Shown here: piece after piece, positions 1 to 10,343 of the stretch | How the letters are laid out: each line of letters begins with the position of its first letter | How positions within the stretch are numbered: the first letter of the stretch is position 1 | Assembly: GCF_023278565.1 (NCBI RefSeq) | Contig: NC_064679.1 | Span: 1,116,001 to 1,180,000 of the forward strand | DNA: 64,000 nt | Direction of reading: 5' to 3' | Source of the DNA: Colletotrichum lupini | Taxonomy: Eukaryota; Ascomycota; Sordariomycetes; Glomerellales; Glomerellaceae | Made by a program: the position numbers and the translations under genes | Notes under the pieces: model-generated | Told to the model about the DNA's origin: nothing | Seen by the model: only the letters and a program-made list of their open reading frames with translations | Databases searched by the model: none

Positions 1-169
1 CGCTAATTTTTAGTATATTAAGTAATCTAAATTATAACTTAATTATATTAGTAGTAGCCCTATTTAAGTACTTCGAATTAATAATACGACTTCTCTAGAC
101 CTTAATTAATAAGTTCCTCTTTAAAAAAGCGTCTATTTATCTCTTCTTAAGAGGATTTATATCCCTTTA
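1..169. repeat. RIP-degraded repeat relic, left part
   Basis: This AT-rich stretch contains no CpA and no TpG dinucleotide that I can find in 169 bases, while TpA is abundant. That is the end state expected from repeat-induced point mutation. It ends at the target site of the copia element that begins at 170 and presumably continues at 6101 on the other side. No protein domain can be read from it, so the original repeat family is unknown. Confidence 0.7.
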
Positions 170-683
170 TGTTACGAAGGTAACTTTGTTTACCTTATTA
201 TTCGCCTTATTATCAATATTACGTAAGCAAACTATATACCATATTAATCTACGATTTCTGTAGATTATTATAGGTATTGATTATGTAAGCAATACTGCTT
301 ATATAAGCTTACGTGAGCAGTGGAAAGTACTGGAAGATAACTGAATAATCTGGAATTTACTCGAGGCGGAATTACGTACTACGATTACGCATTCACTTAC
401 GTATATGCTTATTAATTATATCATAATTAATAAGCAATGGAATATTCTAGTAGGAGGTTTTTATGCCTATATGTAGGCGTGTATTTGCCTACCTAGACCT
501 TTCGTTAAGCAAGCAACTTCTCATATAGTAATTCAACTATATTACTCTCTTTATTACAAAAACCTCTTTTATATACGCTTATTTCCCCTATATTCATATA
601 TTCTTGCTTCTATATGAATATTCACTTTTCATATTCTATATAAGAATATCCCGCATTACCTCGTTAAAGCTATACGTGCTAGA
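170..683 (+). repeat. 5' LTR of the copia element
   Basis: This 514-bp LTR begins TGTTACGAAGG and ends CGTGCTAGA. It matches 5587-6100 with a constant offset of 5417 and no difference that I could see. A TATATAA motif near 300 and a second near 640 are possible core promoters for the genomic transcript. Confidence 0.92.
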
Positions 684-699
684 GGTTATGAGCCCAGTT
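684..699 (+). other. Primer binding site (internal fragment of initiator tRNA-Met)
   Basis: The bases directly after the 5' LTR, GGTTATGAGCCCAGTT, are complementary to the anticodon stem-loop of initiator methionine tRNA (loop CAUAA) rather than to a tRNA 3' end. Drosophila copia is known to be primed by a 5' half-molecule of initiator tRNA-Met through a very similar site. I infer the same half-tRNA priming here. The match also fixes the right boundary of the LTR. Confidence 0.75.
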
Positions 700-1154
700 A
701 TTATATAACTGAGGTTTTATTTACTTAAGTGAATATTATTCACTTATCCGAGCTCTTCTATTTTTATTTACCTATATCATACCTATTATCATTTAGGTAT
801 ATGCCTTTATCCGGTATATGCATATTCATATATTGAGATATCTTACTCCGCCCAAAATCACTTTTTCGAATTCGAAAATTCGAAATCGACCTTTATATTT
901 AATAAAGGATTTATATATATAAAAAGGCAGACGAAGTGTAAGTCCTTTTTATACTATATACTTACTTTTATTAAATATCTATTTATAAGAAAAAGAAGTC
1001 AAAATAGACTTTTTCTTATATATATTTTTAGACTTAAAATAAGTCTATTTTCAAGCTTAAAAACAAGCTTGAATTCTAAGCTTAAAGTAAGCTTATTTAT
1101 ACTAGGAACAATACTAGTATATATTTATATTATATATATTCTAAAATATATATA

Positions 1155-4100
1155 ATGGCGGATATTATCAAGGCAATTACAGGCTGCCTTATGCCTGAAA
1201 ATCAACGCCTAAAAGGTAGTCAAAATTGGACTACTTGGCTTTCTACTCTTCATATTTATCTTCGACTTTTGAAATTAAATACCTATTTCGAAGTTGAAAA
1301 CGAATATGAAAATATTACTGAAGAGCAAAAAACCCAATCCTTATTATTAATAAGGCAAAATATTCAACCTGAGCCTCTTTCACTTATTTTTGATCAAATT
1401 GATCCAAAAGAGGCTCTTAATACCCTTAAAGCATCCTATGAGGGTACAGGACCAGTTCTACGTCAACAATTATACCTCGAATTCCACGCTATTAGATTGG
1501 AGCATTTTAATAGCTTAAATGAGTTTATTAGCTCATTTAAAAGCTATATTTCCAAATTAAAAAGCGTAGGAGCTATTATTGAGGATATAGACCAAAAAAC
1601 GGTCTTTATATCAGCCCTAACTAATATCTTTCCGATTTGGGCTGATCGTCAAAGGTCTAATTTAAGACTTAAAGAGCCCCCTACTTTAGAGGCTCTTATT
1701 ACGGATATATTAGACGAAAATAGGAGAGAAATCGATACTCCTATGTCTAGTAATACTATTAAGAGTAATAAATACTCTCGAAATAAGTATAATAAGTCTA
1801 AGACTTATTATAAGCAAAATACCAACCCAAATACCAACCCAAATAAGCCCTCAAATTACCCAAATAAGCCCTCAAATAAGCCCTCATATCAACCCAAACC
1901 AAACCAACCCCGAAACCAGCCCCGAAACCAACCAAACCAGCCCAATCTTTTTACGAAAAACCAACGCCCACATGGAGATTTGAACCCTCAGCCCTTACAA
2001 TCAAGGAATTATATGGTTAGTGGTTCCGACCACTATACCATAGACCCACTTGATGAAAATTATCAACCTTTTCTCCCTCATATATTACCCAACTCGACTC
2101 CAAATGATAATTTGGGCCTTTCGGGAGAAAATACCAATAATTCGGCTAATATGGGCACAAATACAACTGAAAGGTGGTTGTATGATACGGGTTCAACAGT
2201 CCATATTACTAATAGTATGGATTTATTCGAAAATTTCGATAATAGGGACAATTTACCCCCTATTCGAACCGGAGCTGGCCCAGTTTACCCACAGGGTATT
2301 GGGGACTTAATTTTACCTATCTATTTACGGGGTAAAATTATACCTATAAGGTTAAAAAATACCTTATATATTCCAGAATTCCCACTTAATATCTTTTCAG
2401 GTATATTACACTACAAAAATGGTGGATATATTGAAAAGAATTATTTAGTGGATTCTGAGGGCAATGTATTTGCTTATTTGGATTTCAAAAGGCATGGATT
2501 TTTCCTTAATATTGCTTGGAAAAATCGAAGGCCTACTACAGGGTACCAACAAAACGATTTGGACCCTAAAAATCAGTATTTGGATCTAAAAAATATTTTA
2601 GAATCCATTCAAAATTCTCTTCATAATATTACTATTAATAATAGTAATATAGAGAAAAATACTGATTATTTATCTGAAAATTCAGATAATCAGGCCTATT
2701 CAATCACCCAGGAATGGCACGAAAAATTAGGTCATCCTTCTTACCCTTATTTATTAAAAACTGCGAAAATAACTAAGGGAATTCCTTTAGACAAATTAAA
2801 GGAAAAAGACCTAAATTGCCCGAGCTGTACTACAGCTAAGTTAACTAGGCAACAGCCTAAAATTAACTATAATCGGGCATTATTTCCACTAGAAAGGGTC
2901 TGTATTGATACAGTTAAAATTACCCCTACTACTATTAGTGGAAATAATTACGCTATTCCGTTTACGGATGATTTTACTGGTTTTCGAGATGTTGAATTCT
3001 CAAAAACCAAAGAGAATATAATTAATATTCTCAAAAACAAACTGGAATTTTATTTTAACCAGTTTAATTCCTACCCTAAGTATATACGCTTAGATAATGG
3101 TACGGAATTCAATATAGGGGAATTATTACCCTATATTAACGAAAAAGGCATTATTTTAGAGCCTTCCACGCCCTATACGCCCGAGCAAAATGGTATAGCC
3201 GAAAGGACTAATAGGGCCCTTATCGAAAAGGCTAGAACTATTTTATTAGCAGAGAAATTACCCCTATATTTATGGGACGTAATTTTGAAAGAATTAACTA
3301 AATTAGTTAATTTTACCGCTAATATACGCCTTGAAAAGACCCCTATCGAGGCTTTTCTCGATTATTTCTTCCCAAAAAGAAATAATAAGCCGGATTTATC
3401 TAATCTAAGAAAAATCGGCTCTAGGGTACTTATTTATTACCCTACTCAAAAGCGAGTCACTTCGAATAAAATGTATACCTATACTCAAAATGGTATATAT
3501 TTAGGAAAAGAAGGTAATAATATATATGTTATATATTGCCCTTCTAATCCTTTTCGATCTCGATTATTACGGACTTCGCATATTCGATTTATTCAAAATA
3601 ATAGAATAGAGGGGGTAGAAAGCGTAAATCCTCCTTTATATTCTAAAATTTTTGATAAAATCGAAGATATTCAGGAAATACCTTCTAAAATAGAGGTATT
3701 AATTCCCAAATTATCTGAGGAAGAAAAATCTAAATATAAAGATTTTACTCAGAGTATTACCCTACCTCCAGAGCCTAATACACTAAAACAGGCTCTAAAT
3801 AGCTCAGAAAAATCAGAATGGTTAAAAGCTATATATTCTGAGCTAGAGGTTATTATTAAAAAGGGTACTTTATTAGCTATAGACCCAAATAAGGTCTATA
3901 AAGCTAATAAAAATCCACTATCTACTAGATGGGTCTTTAAACGAAAAATCAATATTAATACTGGTAATATTGATAAATATAAGGCCCGATTAGTAGTTAG
4001 AGGCTTCGAACAACAGTATGGAGTCGATTATTTCCAAACTTTTGCTTCTGGAAGTAATCCTACTACCTATAGGGTACTTATAGCCCTATCTGCCCCTTTA

Positions 4101-5402
4101 AACTGGCATATACACCAAATTGACGTTATTGGTGCCTTTTTAAATGGGGATTTATTAGAAGAGGTATATATAGACCCTTCTAATATACCTTTAACTGAAT
4201 TTTTTGAAAAATACCCTAATTTAAATACTATAAATTGGGATAAATCAAAAAATCAGTTATTACAGCTTTTAAAAGCCTTATATGGGCTCAAACAAAGCCC
4301 TAGACAATGGCAACTAAAGCTGAAGTCTATTTTTAATAAAATAGGCTTTTTACCTCTAAAATCCGATGAGGCTACCTATTTCAACCAGGATTTCAAAAAT
4401 CCTGCTTTTATTGTTACCCACGTCGATGATTTCCTTATATTTAATAAAAATATTAAATATATAGAGGAAATTAAGGGTAAAATATCGAAATATATCGATA
4501 TTAAAGACCTAGGCGAAGCCTCGAATTTCCTAGGCGTCAAAATTACTAGAAATCGGTCTAATAAGACTATTTCTCTCTCTCAAAGTCATTATATTAAGGA
4601 AATTCTTAATAATAATGATTTTTCCAAAGCTAAAATCACTAATATACCTATAAATCCGGGTATATTAAATAGTGATTTAGGGAACGAAAAAGATGACTAT
4701 TTACCTTCAAAAGAGCTATTAAAGACCTACCAGCACCTAGTAGGATCTTTAATGTACGCTATGGTTGTGACTAGGGCTGATTTAGCTTTTTCAGTCTCTT
4801 TCGTCTCCCAATACCTCCATAAGCCCACTATTTACCTACTTAAGGTAGTAAAAGGTATTTATAGATACCTTAGTGGCACTATTCACTATAATATTACCTA
4901 TAATGGTAATATTGGGCCTGTAGAATTAGTAGGCTATACTGATTCTAACTGGGCCGGGTGTAAAAGTACTAGAAAATCAACTTCTGGGTACTTATTTACA
5001 CTAAATGGAGGTCCGATTAGCTGGAAGTCTAAAAAACAGTCTACTATAGCACTTTCTACTACAGAGGCTGAATTTAATGGACTTCAGGAAGCTATTCGGG
5101 AAGCTATTTGGCTTCAGAATTTATTATCGGAAATAGGTTATCAAGTTAAACCTATTACTATTAAAACCGATAATAATGGGGCATTATCTCTTGCTTATAA
5201 TCCTGAATATCACCAAAGGACTAAGCATACTGCCCTATATTATTATTATACTCGACAGGAAGTAGAAAAAGGGAATATTAAAGTAGAATATCTCCCTTCT
5301 ACTATAATGCCTGCCGATGGGTTAACAAAACCCTTACCTCGGGTTAAACATAAGGAATTCGTTAAGCTAATAGGCTTAAACAATCCTAATAACCCTATTT
5401 AA
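1155..5402 (+). CDS. Copia Gag-Pol polyprotein
   Basis: This uninterrupted 1415-residue frame encodes the retrotransposon polyprotein. Residues 1-200 resemble a copia-type Gag (UBN2-like). Residues about 205-280 are a low-complexity Asn/Pro/Gln/Lys region with no CCHC zinc knuckle. An aspartic protease motif (YDTGST) follows, then a pre-integrase zinc motif (WHEKLGHPS with CPSC), an integrase core with the D, D and E residues (CIDTV, RLDNGTEFN, EQNGIAERTN), a reverse transcriptase with an HVDD catalytic box, and RNase H (YTDSNWAG, STTEAEF, KTDNNGAL). No frameshift separates gag from pol, so the Gag:Pol ratio must be set some other way. Codon use is strongly AT-biased, unlike the GC-rich host genes. 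I see no inactivating change, so the element may be autonomous. Confidence 0.95.
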   Translation: MADIIKAITGCLMPENQRLKGSQNWTTWLSTLHIYLRLLKLNTYFEVENEYENITEEQKTQSLLLIRQNIQPEPLSLIFDQIDPKEALNTLKASYEGTGPVLRQQLYLEFHAIRLEHFNSLNEFISSFKSYISKLKSVGAIIEDIDQKTVFISALTNIFPIWADRQRSNLRLKEPPTLEALITDILDENRREIDTPMSSNTIKSNKYSRNKYNKSKTYYKQNTNPNTNPNKPSNYPNKPSNKPSYQPKPNQPRNQPRNQPNQPNLFTKNQRPHGDLNPQPLQSRNYMVSGSDHYTIDPLDENYQPFLPHILPNSTPNDNLGLSGENTNNSANMGTNTTERWLYDTGSTVHITNSMDLFENFDNRDNLPPIRTGAGPVYPQGIGDLILPIYLRGKIIPIRLKNTLYIPEFPLNIFSGILHYKNGGYIEKNYLVDSEGNVFAYLDFKRHGFFLNIAWKNRRPTTGYQQNDLDPKNQYLDLKNILESIQNSLHNITINNSNIEKNTDYLSENSDNQAYSITQEWHEKLGHPSYPYLLKTAKITKGIPLDKLKEKDLNCPSCTTAKLTRQQPKINYNRALFPLERVCIDTVKITPTTISGNNYAIPFTDDFTGFRDVEFSKTKENIINILKNKLEFYFNQFNSYPKYIRLDNGTEFNIGELLPYINEKGIILEPSTPYTPEQNGIAERTNRALIEKARTILLAEKLPLYLWDVILKELTKLVNFTANIRLEKTPIEAFLDYFFPKRNNKPDLSNLRKIGSRVLIYYPTQKRVTSNKMYTYTQNGIYLGKEGNNIYVIYCPSNPFRSRLLRTSHIRFIQNNRIEGVESVNPPLYSKIFDKIEDIQEIPSKIEVLIPKLSEEEKSKYKDFTQSITLPPEPNTLKQALNSSEKSEWLKAIYSELEVIIKKGTLLAIDPNKVYKANKNPLSTRWVFKRKININTGNIDKYKARLVVRGFEQQYGVDYFQTFASGSNPTTYRVLIALSAPLNWHIHQIDVIGAFLNGDLLEEVYIDPSNIPLTEFFEKYPNLNTINWDKSKNQLLQLLKALYGLKQSPRQWQLKLKSIFNKIGFLPLKSDEATYFNQDFKNPAFIVTHVDDFLIFNKNIKYIEEIKGKISKYIDIKDLGEASNFLGVKITRNRSNKTISLSQSHYIKEILNNNDFSKAKITNIPINPGILNSDLGNEKDDYLPSKELLKTYQHLVGSLMYAMVVTRADLAFSVSFVSQYLHKPTIYLLKVVKGIYRYLSGTIHYNITYNGNIGPVELVGYTDSNWAGCKSTRKSTSGYLFTLNGGPISWKSKKQSTIALSTTEAEFNGLQEAIREAIWLQNLLSEIGYQVKPITIKTDNNGALSLAYNPEYHQRTKHTALYYYYTRQEVEKGNIKVEYLPSTIMPADGLTKPLPRVKHKEFVKLIGLNNPNNPI

Positions 5403-5470
5403 CCTATATTATACCCCTAATATAGGTATTTATTTTCCTTATATTTTTATGAATACTTTAAGGAAAATAC

Positions 5471-5554
5471 TCTAGGGTACCAAAAGATTGTTCTAGGGTA
5501 CCAAAAAACTATTCTAGGGTACTAGAAATCTACTCTAGGGTACTTGGTTAGCTA
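5471..5554 (+). repeat. Four-copy 21-bp tandem repeat before the 3' LTR
   Basis: The decamer TCTAGGGTAC recurs at 5471, 5492, 5513 and 5534, exactly 21 bp apart. Each is followed by an 11-bp A-rich spacer that diverges between copies. The array lies in the 3' untranslated part of the copia element, between the Gag-Pol stop and the purine tract. Its role is unknown. Confidence 0.85.
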
Positions 5555-5575
5555 TTTCAACATAGCTAATAAGGC

Positions 5576-5586
5576 AAAAGAGGGAG
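5576..5586 (+). other. Polypurine tract of the copia element
   Basis: AAAAGAGGGAG directly abuts the 3' LTR, the position and composition expected of the plus-strand primer of an LTR retrotransposon. Confidence 0.8.
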
Positions 5587-6100
5587 TGTTACGAAGGTAA
5601 CTTTGTTTACCTTATTATTCGCCTTATTATCAATATTACGTAAGCAAACTATATACCATATTAATCTACGATTTCTGTAGATTATTATAGGTATTGATTA
5701 TGTAAGCAATACTGCTTATATAAGCTTACGTGAGCAGTGGAAAGTACTGGAAGATAACTGAATAATCTGGAATTTACTCGAGGCGGAATTACGTACTACG
5801 ATTACGCATTCACTTACGTATATGCTTATTAATTATATCATAATTAATAAGCAATGGAATATTCTAGTAGGAGGTTTTTATGCCTATATGTAGGCGTGTA
5901 TTTGCCTACCTAGACCTTTCGTTAAGCAAGCAACTTCTCATATAGTAATTCAACTATATTACTCTCTTTATTACAAAAACCTCTTTTATATACGCTTATT
6001 TCCCCTATATTCATATATTCTTGCTTCTATATGAATATTCACTTTTCATATTCTATATAAGAATATCCCGCATTACCTCGTTAAAGCTATACGTGCTAGA
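5587..6100 (+). repeat. 3' LTR of the copia element
   Basis: This 514-bp copy of 170-683 is followed directly by the CTTTA target duplication at 6101-6105. Confidence 0.92.
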
Positions 6101-6440
6101 CTTTAAGATCTTAGAACTTATTTAGTAAATTTTATAAACTATTCGTAAGTTAATATAACGTTTAGATTATACTAAATATAAACTTATTAAGCTAGCTAGT
6201 CTTTTTATTATAGAAGAAGCTTTTAGAGGTTTATAAATATTATTAACCTCGTCTAGTAGCCTCTTTTATAATTACGAAGAGTTAACTTTAAAACTCCGAA
6301 CTTAATCGAGGCCCGATTAACTAAGAGACCTCTTTTAATAGCCTTAAGAGCCTAAATAACTTTATTTTTAATATATAAGATTATTATATATCAATAAATA
6401 AGTATATAAAAAAGAATTATATTTAGACGATTTTTATAAT
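6101..6440. repeat. RIP-degraded repeat relic, right part
   Basis: This is AT-rich sequence with virtually no CA or TG dinucleotide until about 6390. It matches the composition of 1-169 and is presumably the other half of the repeat interrupted by the copia insertion. No readable domain remains. Confidence 0.65.
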
Positions 6441-9400
6441 TGTTGTGGTAGTTTAAAAATCGTAGGTAGGGTTTTAATACGGTAGCTAGGATGGAGAAAT
6501 GGGGTGGCCAAAAGGGGGGGGTGGCCAAAAGGGGGTGGGTCGACTTATGCCATGGGTTATAAGATCACCATGAAGAAGCGCGGGTGTCAAGGTTTCCTGA
6601 GAAGCACCTGTAGTCATTTCCTCGGTGAAGCTCGTAGACATCAAGAAAGATCTCCTTCCAGACGGCATCCTACTTATAGGATTACGATGGGCAAACGTCA
6701 GCAATCACTGCACACCGTCTTCTCTAGGAATGGAATCGTGTTCTAGCATTGATGAAAAGCAGCGCGTACACGATTCCGCAACTTCCAGTCTATTAAACTT
6801 CCAATTCGCTTGTCTTCGATGGTTAAACTTGATACTTCCTTCAAGTGAGATGTATCCATTCGACATTGATGAAACAGACTTTTTTTTATCTCAGAAACTC
6901 AAATGATCCAGGTCGTACCGAGAAATCTCGTGACATCGTAACTCGGCTTTTGTGGTGGCATGCTTGACTGGAGCGACAACAGGCAACTTCAATGTATCCT
7001 ATCCAGCCCGCATTGAGTCAGGCGATGTTGCTGTTTCTGCTCTATCCGGTTTTCCCAGGTTACCTACTCGATGAACACAGTATCCGGGACATCATGAGGA
7101 AGCGGACACTGCTAGACGTAGCTTCCAATTTTCTCACTACTTAAACTTATGTCTTGCAAACTGTACTAAGCCTCTACCTCGTACGCGTATGATGATCACG
7201 AGATGACGACCAATCTTCTTAACCTTGATGAGCTGGGACTTCCCTGTATTGGTAGACGATGCGCAGATCTCCATGCAGACCTTTCAAGCAATCGGGCTCA
7301 ATCAAGCCGCCTAAATGGTCAAGAGAACAACTCCATGACTAGCCCAACCAGACGAATATAGATCGTGAAGTTGCGGTCTGGCTTCCGGACAGGTACAAGT
7401 CGGATGTCCCCACTCTGAGTCTATTCCTGTCATACCAAATTGAGGCTTTTACGCAATTCTGATTGTTGTATCCAACTTGATTCGCTTTCTTCTCCTTCGC
7501 CCGTCTTTTCCAGCGAGGCGAAGCTTCAGTGATGTCTTGGCATATTGCGTGGACCCCATGGAGAGATCAGCAAATAGACGACAATTGTTCGGACAAAGTA
7601 GCTCATGGTAGTTTCTTTCGCTGCGATTAAACTTCTAGAAGCCCAAAAGTTCGTTCGATCATAATCAGAGTTTGAAGCTTTTTTGACCTCAAATTTCCAT
7701 TGGACCTTGTGTCGAATTTTGTTTGTCGGTTGAAATTTCTTTTGACAGAGTGCCAAGATGCAAGCGCATCGTGAGGCCCTAAATTTAGCATCACAGTACC
7801 CGCACCTCCTCTCAGCTAGCCTAGGCATGGAGACACCGCGAAGCTTTGGAGCCTTTTTGGGAAAACGTAGAGCTACCCCGCTTCGGAGCTGCTTCGACTG
7901 TCTCTCTGCGAATAGAATTACCCATGAAGCTGCAAGAAAAGCTGGGGATAGCGTCAAGAGTTGCGTGGATTTGACGAAGGCTGGCGGAGACTAACATCCA
8001 GTGAACAATCACCATCCCAAGATAAAAGCCTCTGTTAGTGGTCAAATTTCTGCGCCGATGCTGATCCCAGTGGCAGGACGCGGTGTCGATCATCCGCAGC
8101 CCAGCGTCATTTTGGGGCACTGAGTGGTAAGCTGATGTATCTGGCAGGGAACACCCCCTTCAAGCTCTGAGAACATGACTGGACGAACCGTAAACAACAA
8201 AGTACTGGACTGACTATGTACAAGGCTCTCCCTCTCCGGCACTATGCGCCAAGTAGAGATGTGAAACAGGACAGCTCATCTTCGGATCTTTTTCTTGGGA
8301 TCCTTGGGTAGCGTTAGGTCGGTGATCCAGTCGGAAAGAAACCCTTACGGAACGCCTGTCGGAATGCGTGTTTTCTATGGTTGCACGAGCCTGGGAGGCG
8401 GGCTGGTGCGTGTCGCCGTGGCTCTGCTGTGCTTGGCGGGGATGTGCCGCCGGCGAGTTTTCTGATCTTAAATTTTTACGTACGGTTTGTAGCGATTACT
8501 TTACCTCTCTGCAAGTAACCAAAGTACATTAAATTGGCAGATAATCAAAATAACGAAGATTTAGTCGACGGGGCAATGGGTCTTGGCAAGATCCACGGCT
8601 GCCAGCTTCTGCAAGAGGCGAGATGTCCAAGTTTGGTAATGGACCTTGCTTCGCATGCCTCATATCGAGAAGGCTAAGCATACGCGTAGAGCCATGTTCT
8701 TCACCTTAGCAAATGGTACTCTATGTGCTAACGAGAGGCACAAAAGTAACGCAACTGTCTTGCACCCGTGATACGCATTTACCTCTGGCATTTTGTTGGT
8801 TGGTTATTATAGCGCCACTTCAGGTGTTTGGGGGTGCTTGGCTGCTCGCCCGGCTGTCGGCCGGCATTGACCTTGCCTAAGCGGTCATGTCCGTAATTGT
8901 TATGCTGTCAGTTGTAGCACGCGACACTTATCCGTCTTAGAGTCGGCAAATTGTGACTGTTCACCTGCTCACAAGGGGCCCTAGTCGTATCATATTAAGC
9001 TTTCCTGGGGATTCGGGGACGGCGGAGGTAGAACAAACATGATATAGGGCTCTAATGGAGCAATCTGACAACCAACAAGCACCGAAAGGCCCCCAAGCAA
9101 CACTTGCCGAGAGCTCGACTTTAGGTAATTAGCGCGTGTTCAATTTAGACTTGTTCAGTGGGCTTTAGCAAATCGGTCACACAACGAGAAACTACCGTCG
9201 AATAATGCCCGGGATGTTGAGTCGTCAATTGAGGCTGGGGCAGCTAGGGGGCTTCTTGGCTTCCCTCATCGAAACCCACTTTCGAATAGCGGCAAACTGA
9301 GTGGAAGCTGCGGAGATGGAGAACTGCCAGCGCCAAGGGACCAACCAAGACCCAAGCCTCTGAGTGACGATGCGCGGTCGCTGCCCGAGACACGGTCATG

Positions 9401-9657
9401 CTTTTCGTACGTGGTCTGTATGTCTATTTCGCCGTTGATCGACTCTGAGTTGTTGATCCATGGATCCTCGCCCCTGGGAGGAGAGTCGTTCGCCGAAACA
9501 TGAGTATATATCCGGCATCATCCCGCTCTACATCCTGGATTCACATCAGCATTCCGACACCATCAACAATCACAACATCAACTCTTTGTGACATATTTCA
9601 ACCAGTTTCAACCTGAAATCGACTTTAGTCACCCAGAAAACAATTACAATAGCCATA
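6441..9657. other. Intergenic region, no recognisable gene
   Basis: Composition changes from AT-rich relic to normal host DNA near 6480. A G-rich stretch at about 6500-6540 carries two copies of GGGTGGCCAAAAGGGGG. Open frames up to 143 codons occur (for example at 6625-6906, 7526-7957 and 7758-7994), but none has a recognisable motif, a convincing start or coding-type composition. The last 200 bp look like the promoter and leader of the gene at 9658. Confidence 0.55.
9505..9510 (+). promoter_or_regulatory. Possible TATA box for the 9658 gene
   Basis: A TATATA motif lies about 150 bp upstream of the start codon, followed by a C/A-rich leader typical of strongly expressed fungal genes. Confidence 0.4.
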
Positions 9658-10343
9658 ATGCACTTCAACCGCGTCGCCTTGTCCCTTGCTGCCGTCGCCT
9701 TCGTCCAGGCCGACCTCCAGCTCGACAACGATGACATTCCCACCCAGTGCCAGGCCGTCTGCCGTCCCATCTACGACCTCGGCCAAGCCTGCGAGGTGAA
9801 TGACGACCTGGTCAGAGATGACCTGACCGAGGACCGTCTTGAGGCCCAGTGCGTCTGCACAAACAACAGCATCAACGTCTCCCAGTATGCCGCACTCTGC
9901 GCAAGCTGCATGGACCAGAACGTCCGTGACCGAGATGACCTAGATGGTAAGCAGATGAACCACAACACATCATCATTCAATCTCGTTTTATACTGACACA
10001 CATCGACCTAGACATCAACGACATCCTGAGAACCTGCGGCTTCGCCAGCACCTCCTACGCCTCCACCGCATCCTACGCGTCTACAACCCCGTCCGTCTCA
10101 GCGGCCCGACCCACTGCCTCGGCCCAACTCACCACAACCATCACCCCCGGCGCTGTCGGCGGCGGATCCTCTTCCCCGACTCAGACCTCCGCATCCGGGT
10201 CCGGCAGCAACAGCGGCGGCAGCACTACCACCCCGACCACGGCGGGCGGTCAGACATCCCAGACCCCCAATGCTGCGGGTGTTGTGTCGCCTCAAGGTCT
10301 CGGCCTGATTGGTGCCGTTGCCGTTGGCGCTCTCTTCTTGTAA
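9658..10343 (+). CDS. GPI-anchored 8-cysteine (CFEM-like) cell-surface protein
   Basis: The exons are 9658-9946 and 10012-10343, giving 206 residues. The intron has a GTAAGC donor, a CTGAC branch-type motif and a TAG acceptor, and it keeps the frame. Residues 1-18 form a signal peptide (hydrophobic, ending FVQA). The domain after it has eight cysteines spaced C-x3-C-x9-C-x19-C-x-C-x13-C-x2-C-x20-C, resembling but not exactly matching CFEM spacing. It is also rich in Asp (two RDDL segments). A Ser/Thr/Gly-rich stalk and a hydrophobic C-terminus (GLIGAVAVGALFL) follow, the pattern of a GPI-anchored wall or plasma-membrane protein. CFEM proteins can bind haem or act in adhesion, but neither is shown here. 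It is convergent with the gene at 11062-11689. Confidence 0.8.

Larger units (their letters stand above)
170..6100 (+). mobile_element. Complete Ty1/copia LTR retrotransposon
   Basis: A 5931-bp element has two 514-bp LTRs (170-683 and 5587-6100), a primer binding site directly after the 5' LTR, one open Gag-Pol frame (1155-5402) and a purine tract just before the 3' LTR. The 5-bp target duplication CTTTA lies at 165-169 and 6101-6105. The domain order protease, integrase, RT, RNase H defines the copia superfamily. The LTRs look identical by eye, so the insertion should be recent, and the Gag-Pol frame has no stop. It sits inside an older RIP-degraded repeat. Its DNA is AT-rich but keeps many CA and TG dinucleotides, so it has not been through strong RIP. 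The LTR starts with TG but ends in AGA rather than the canonical CA; the boundary is fixed by the target duplication and the primer site. Confidence 0.95.
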
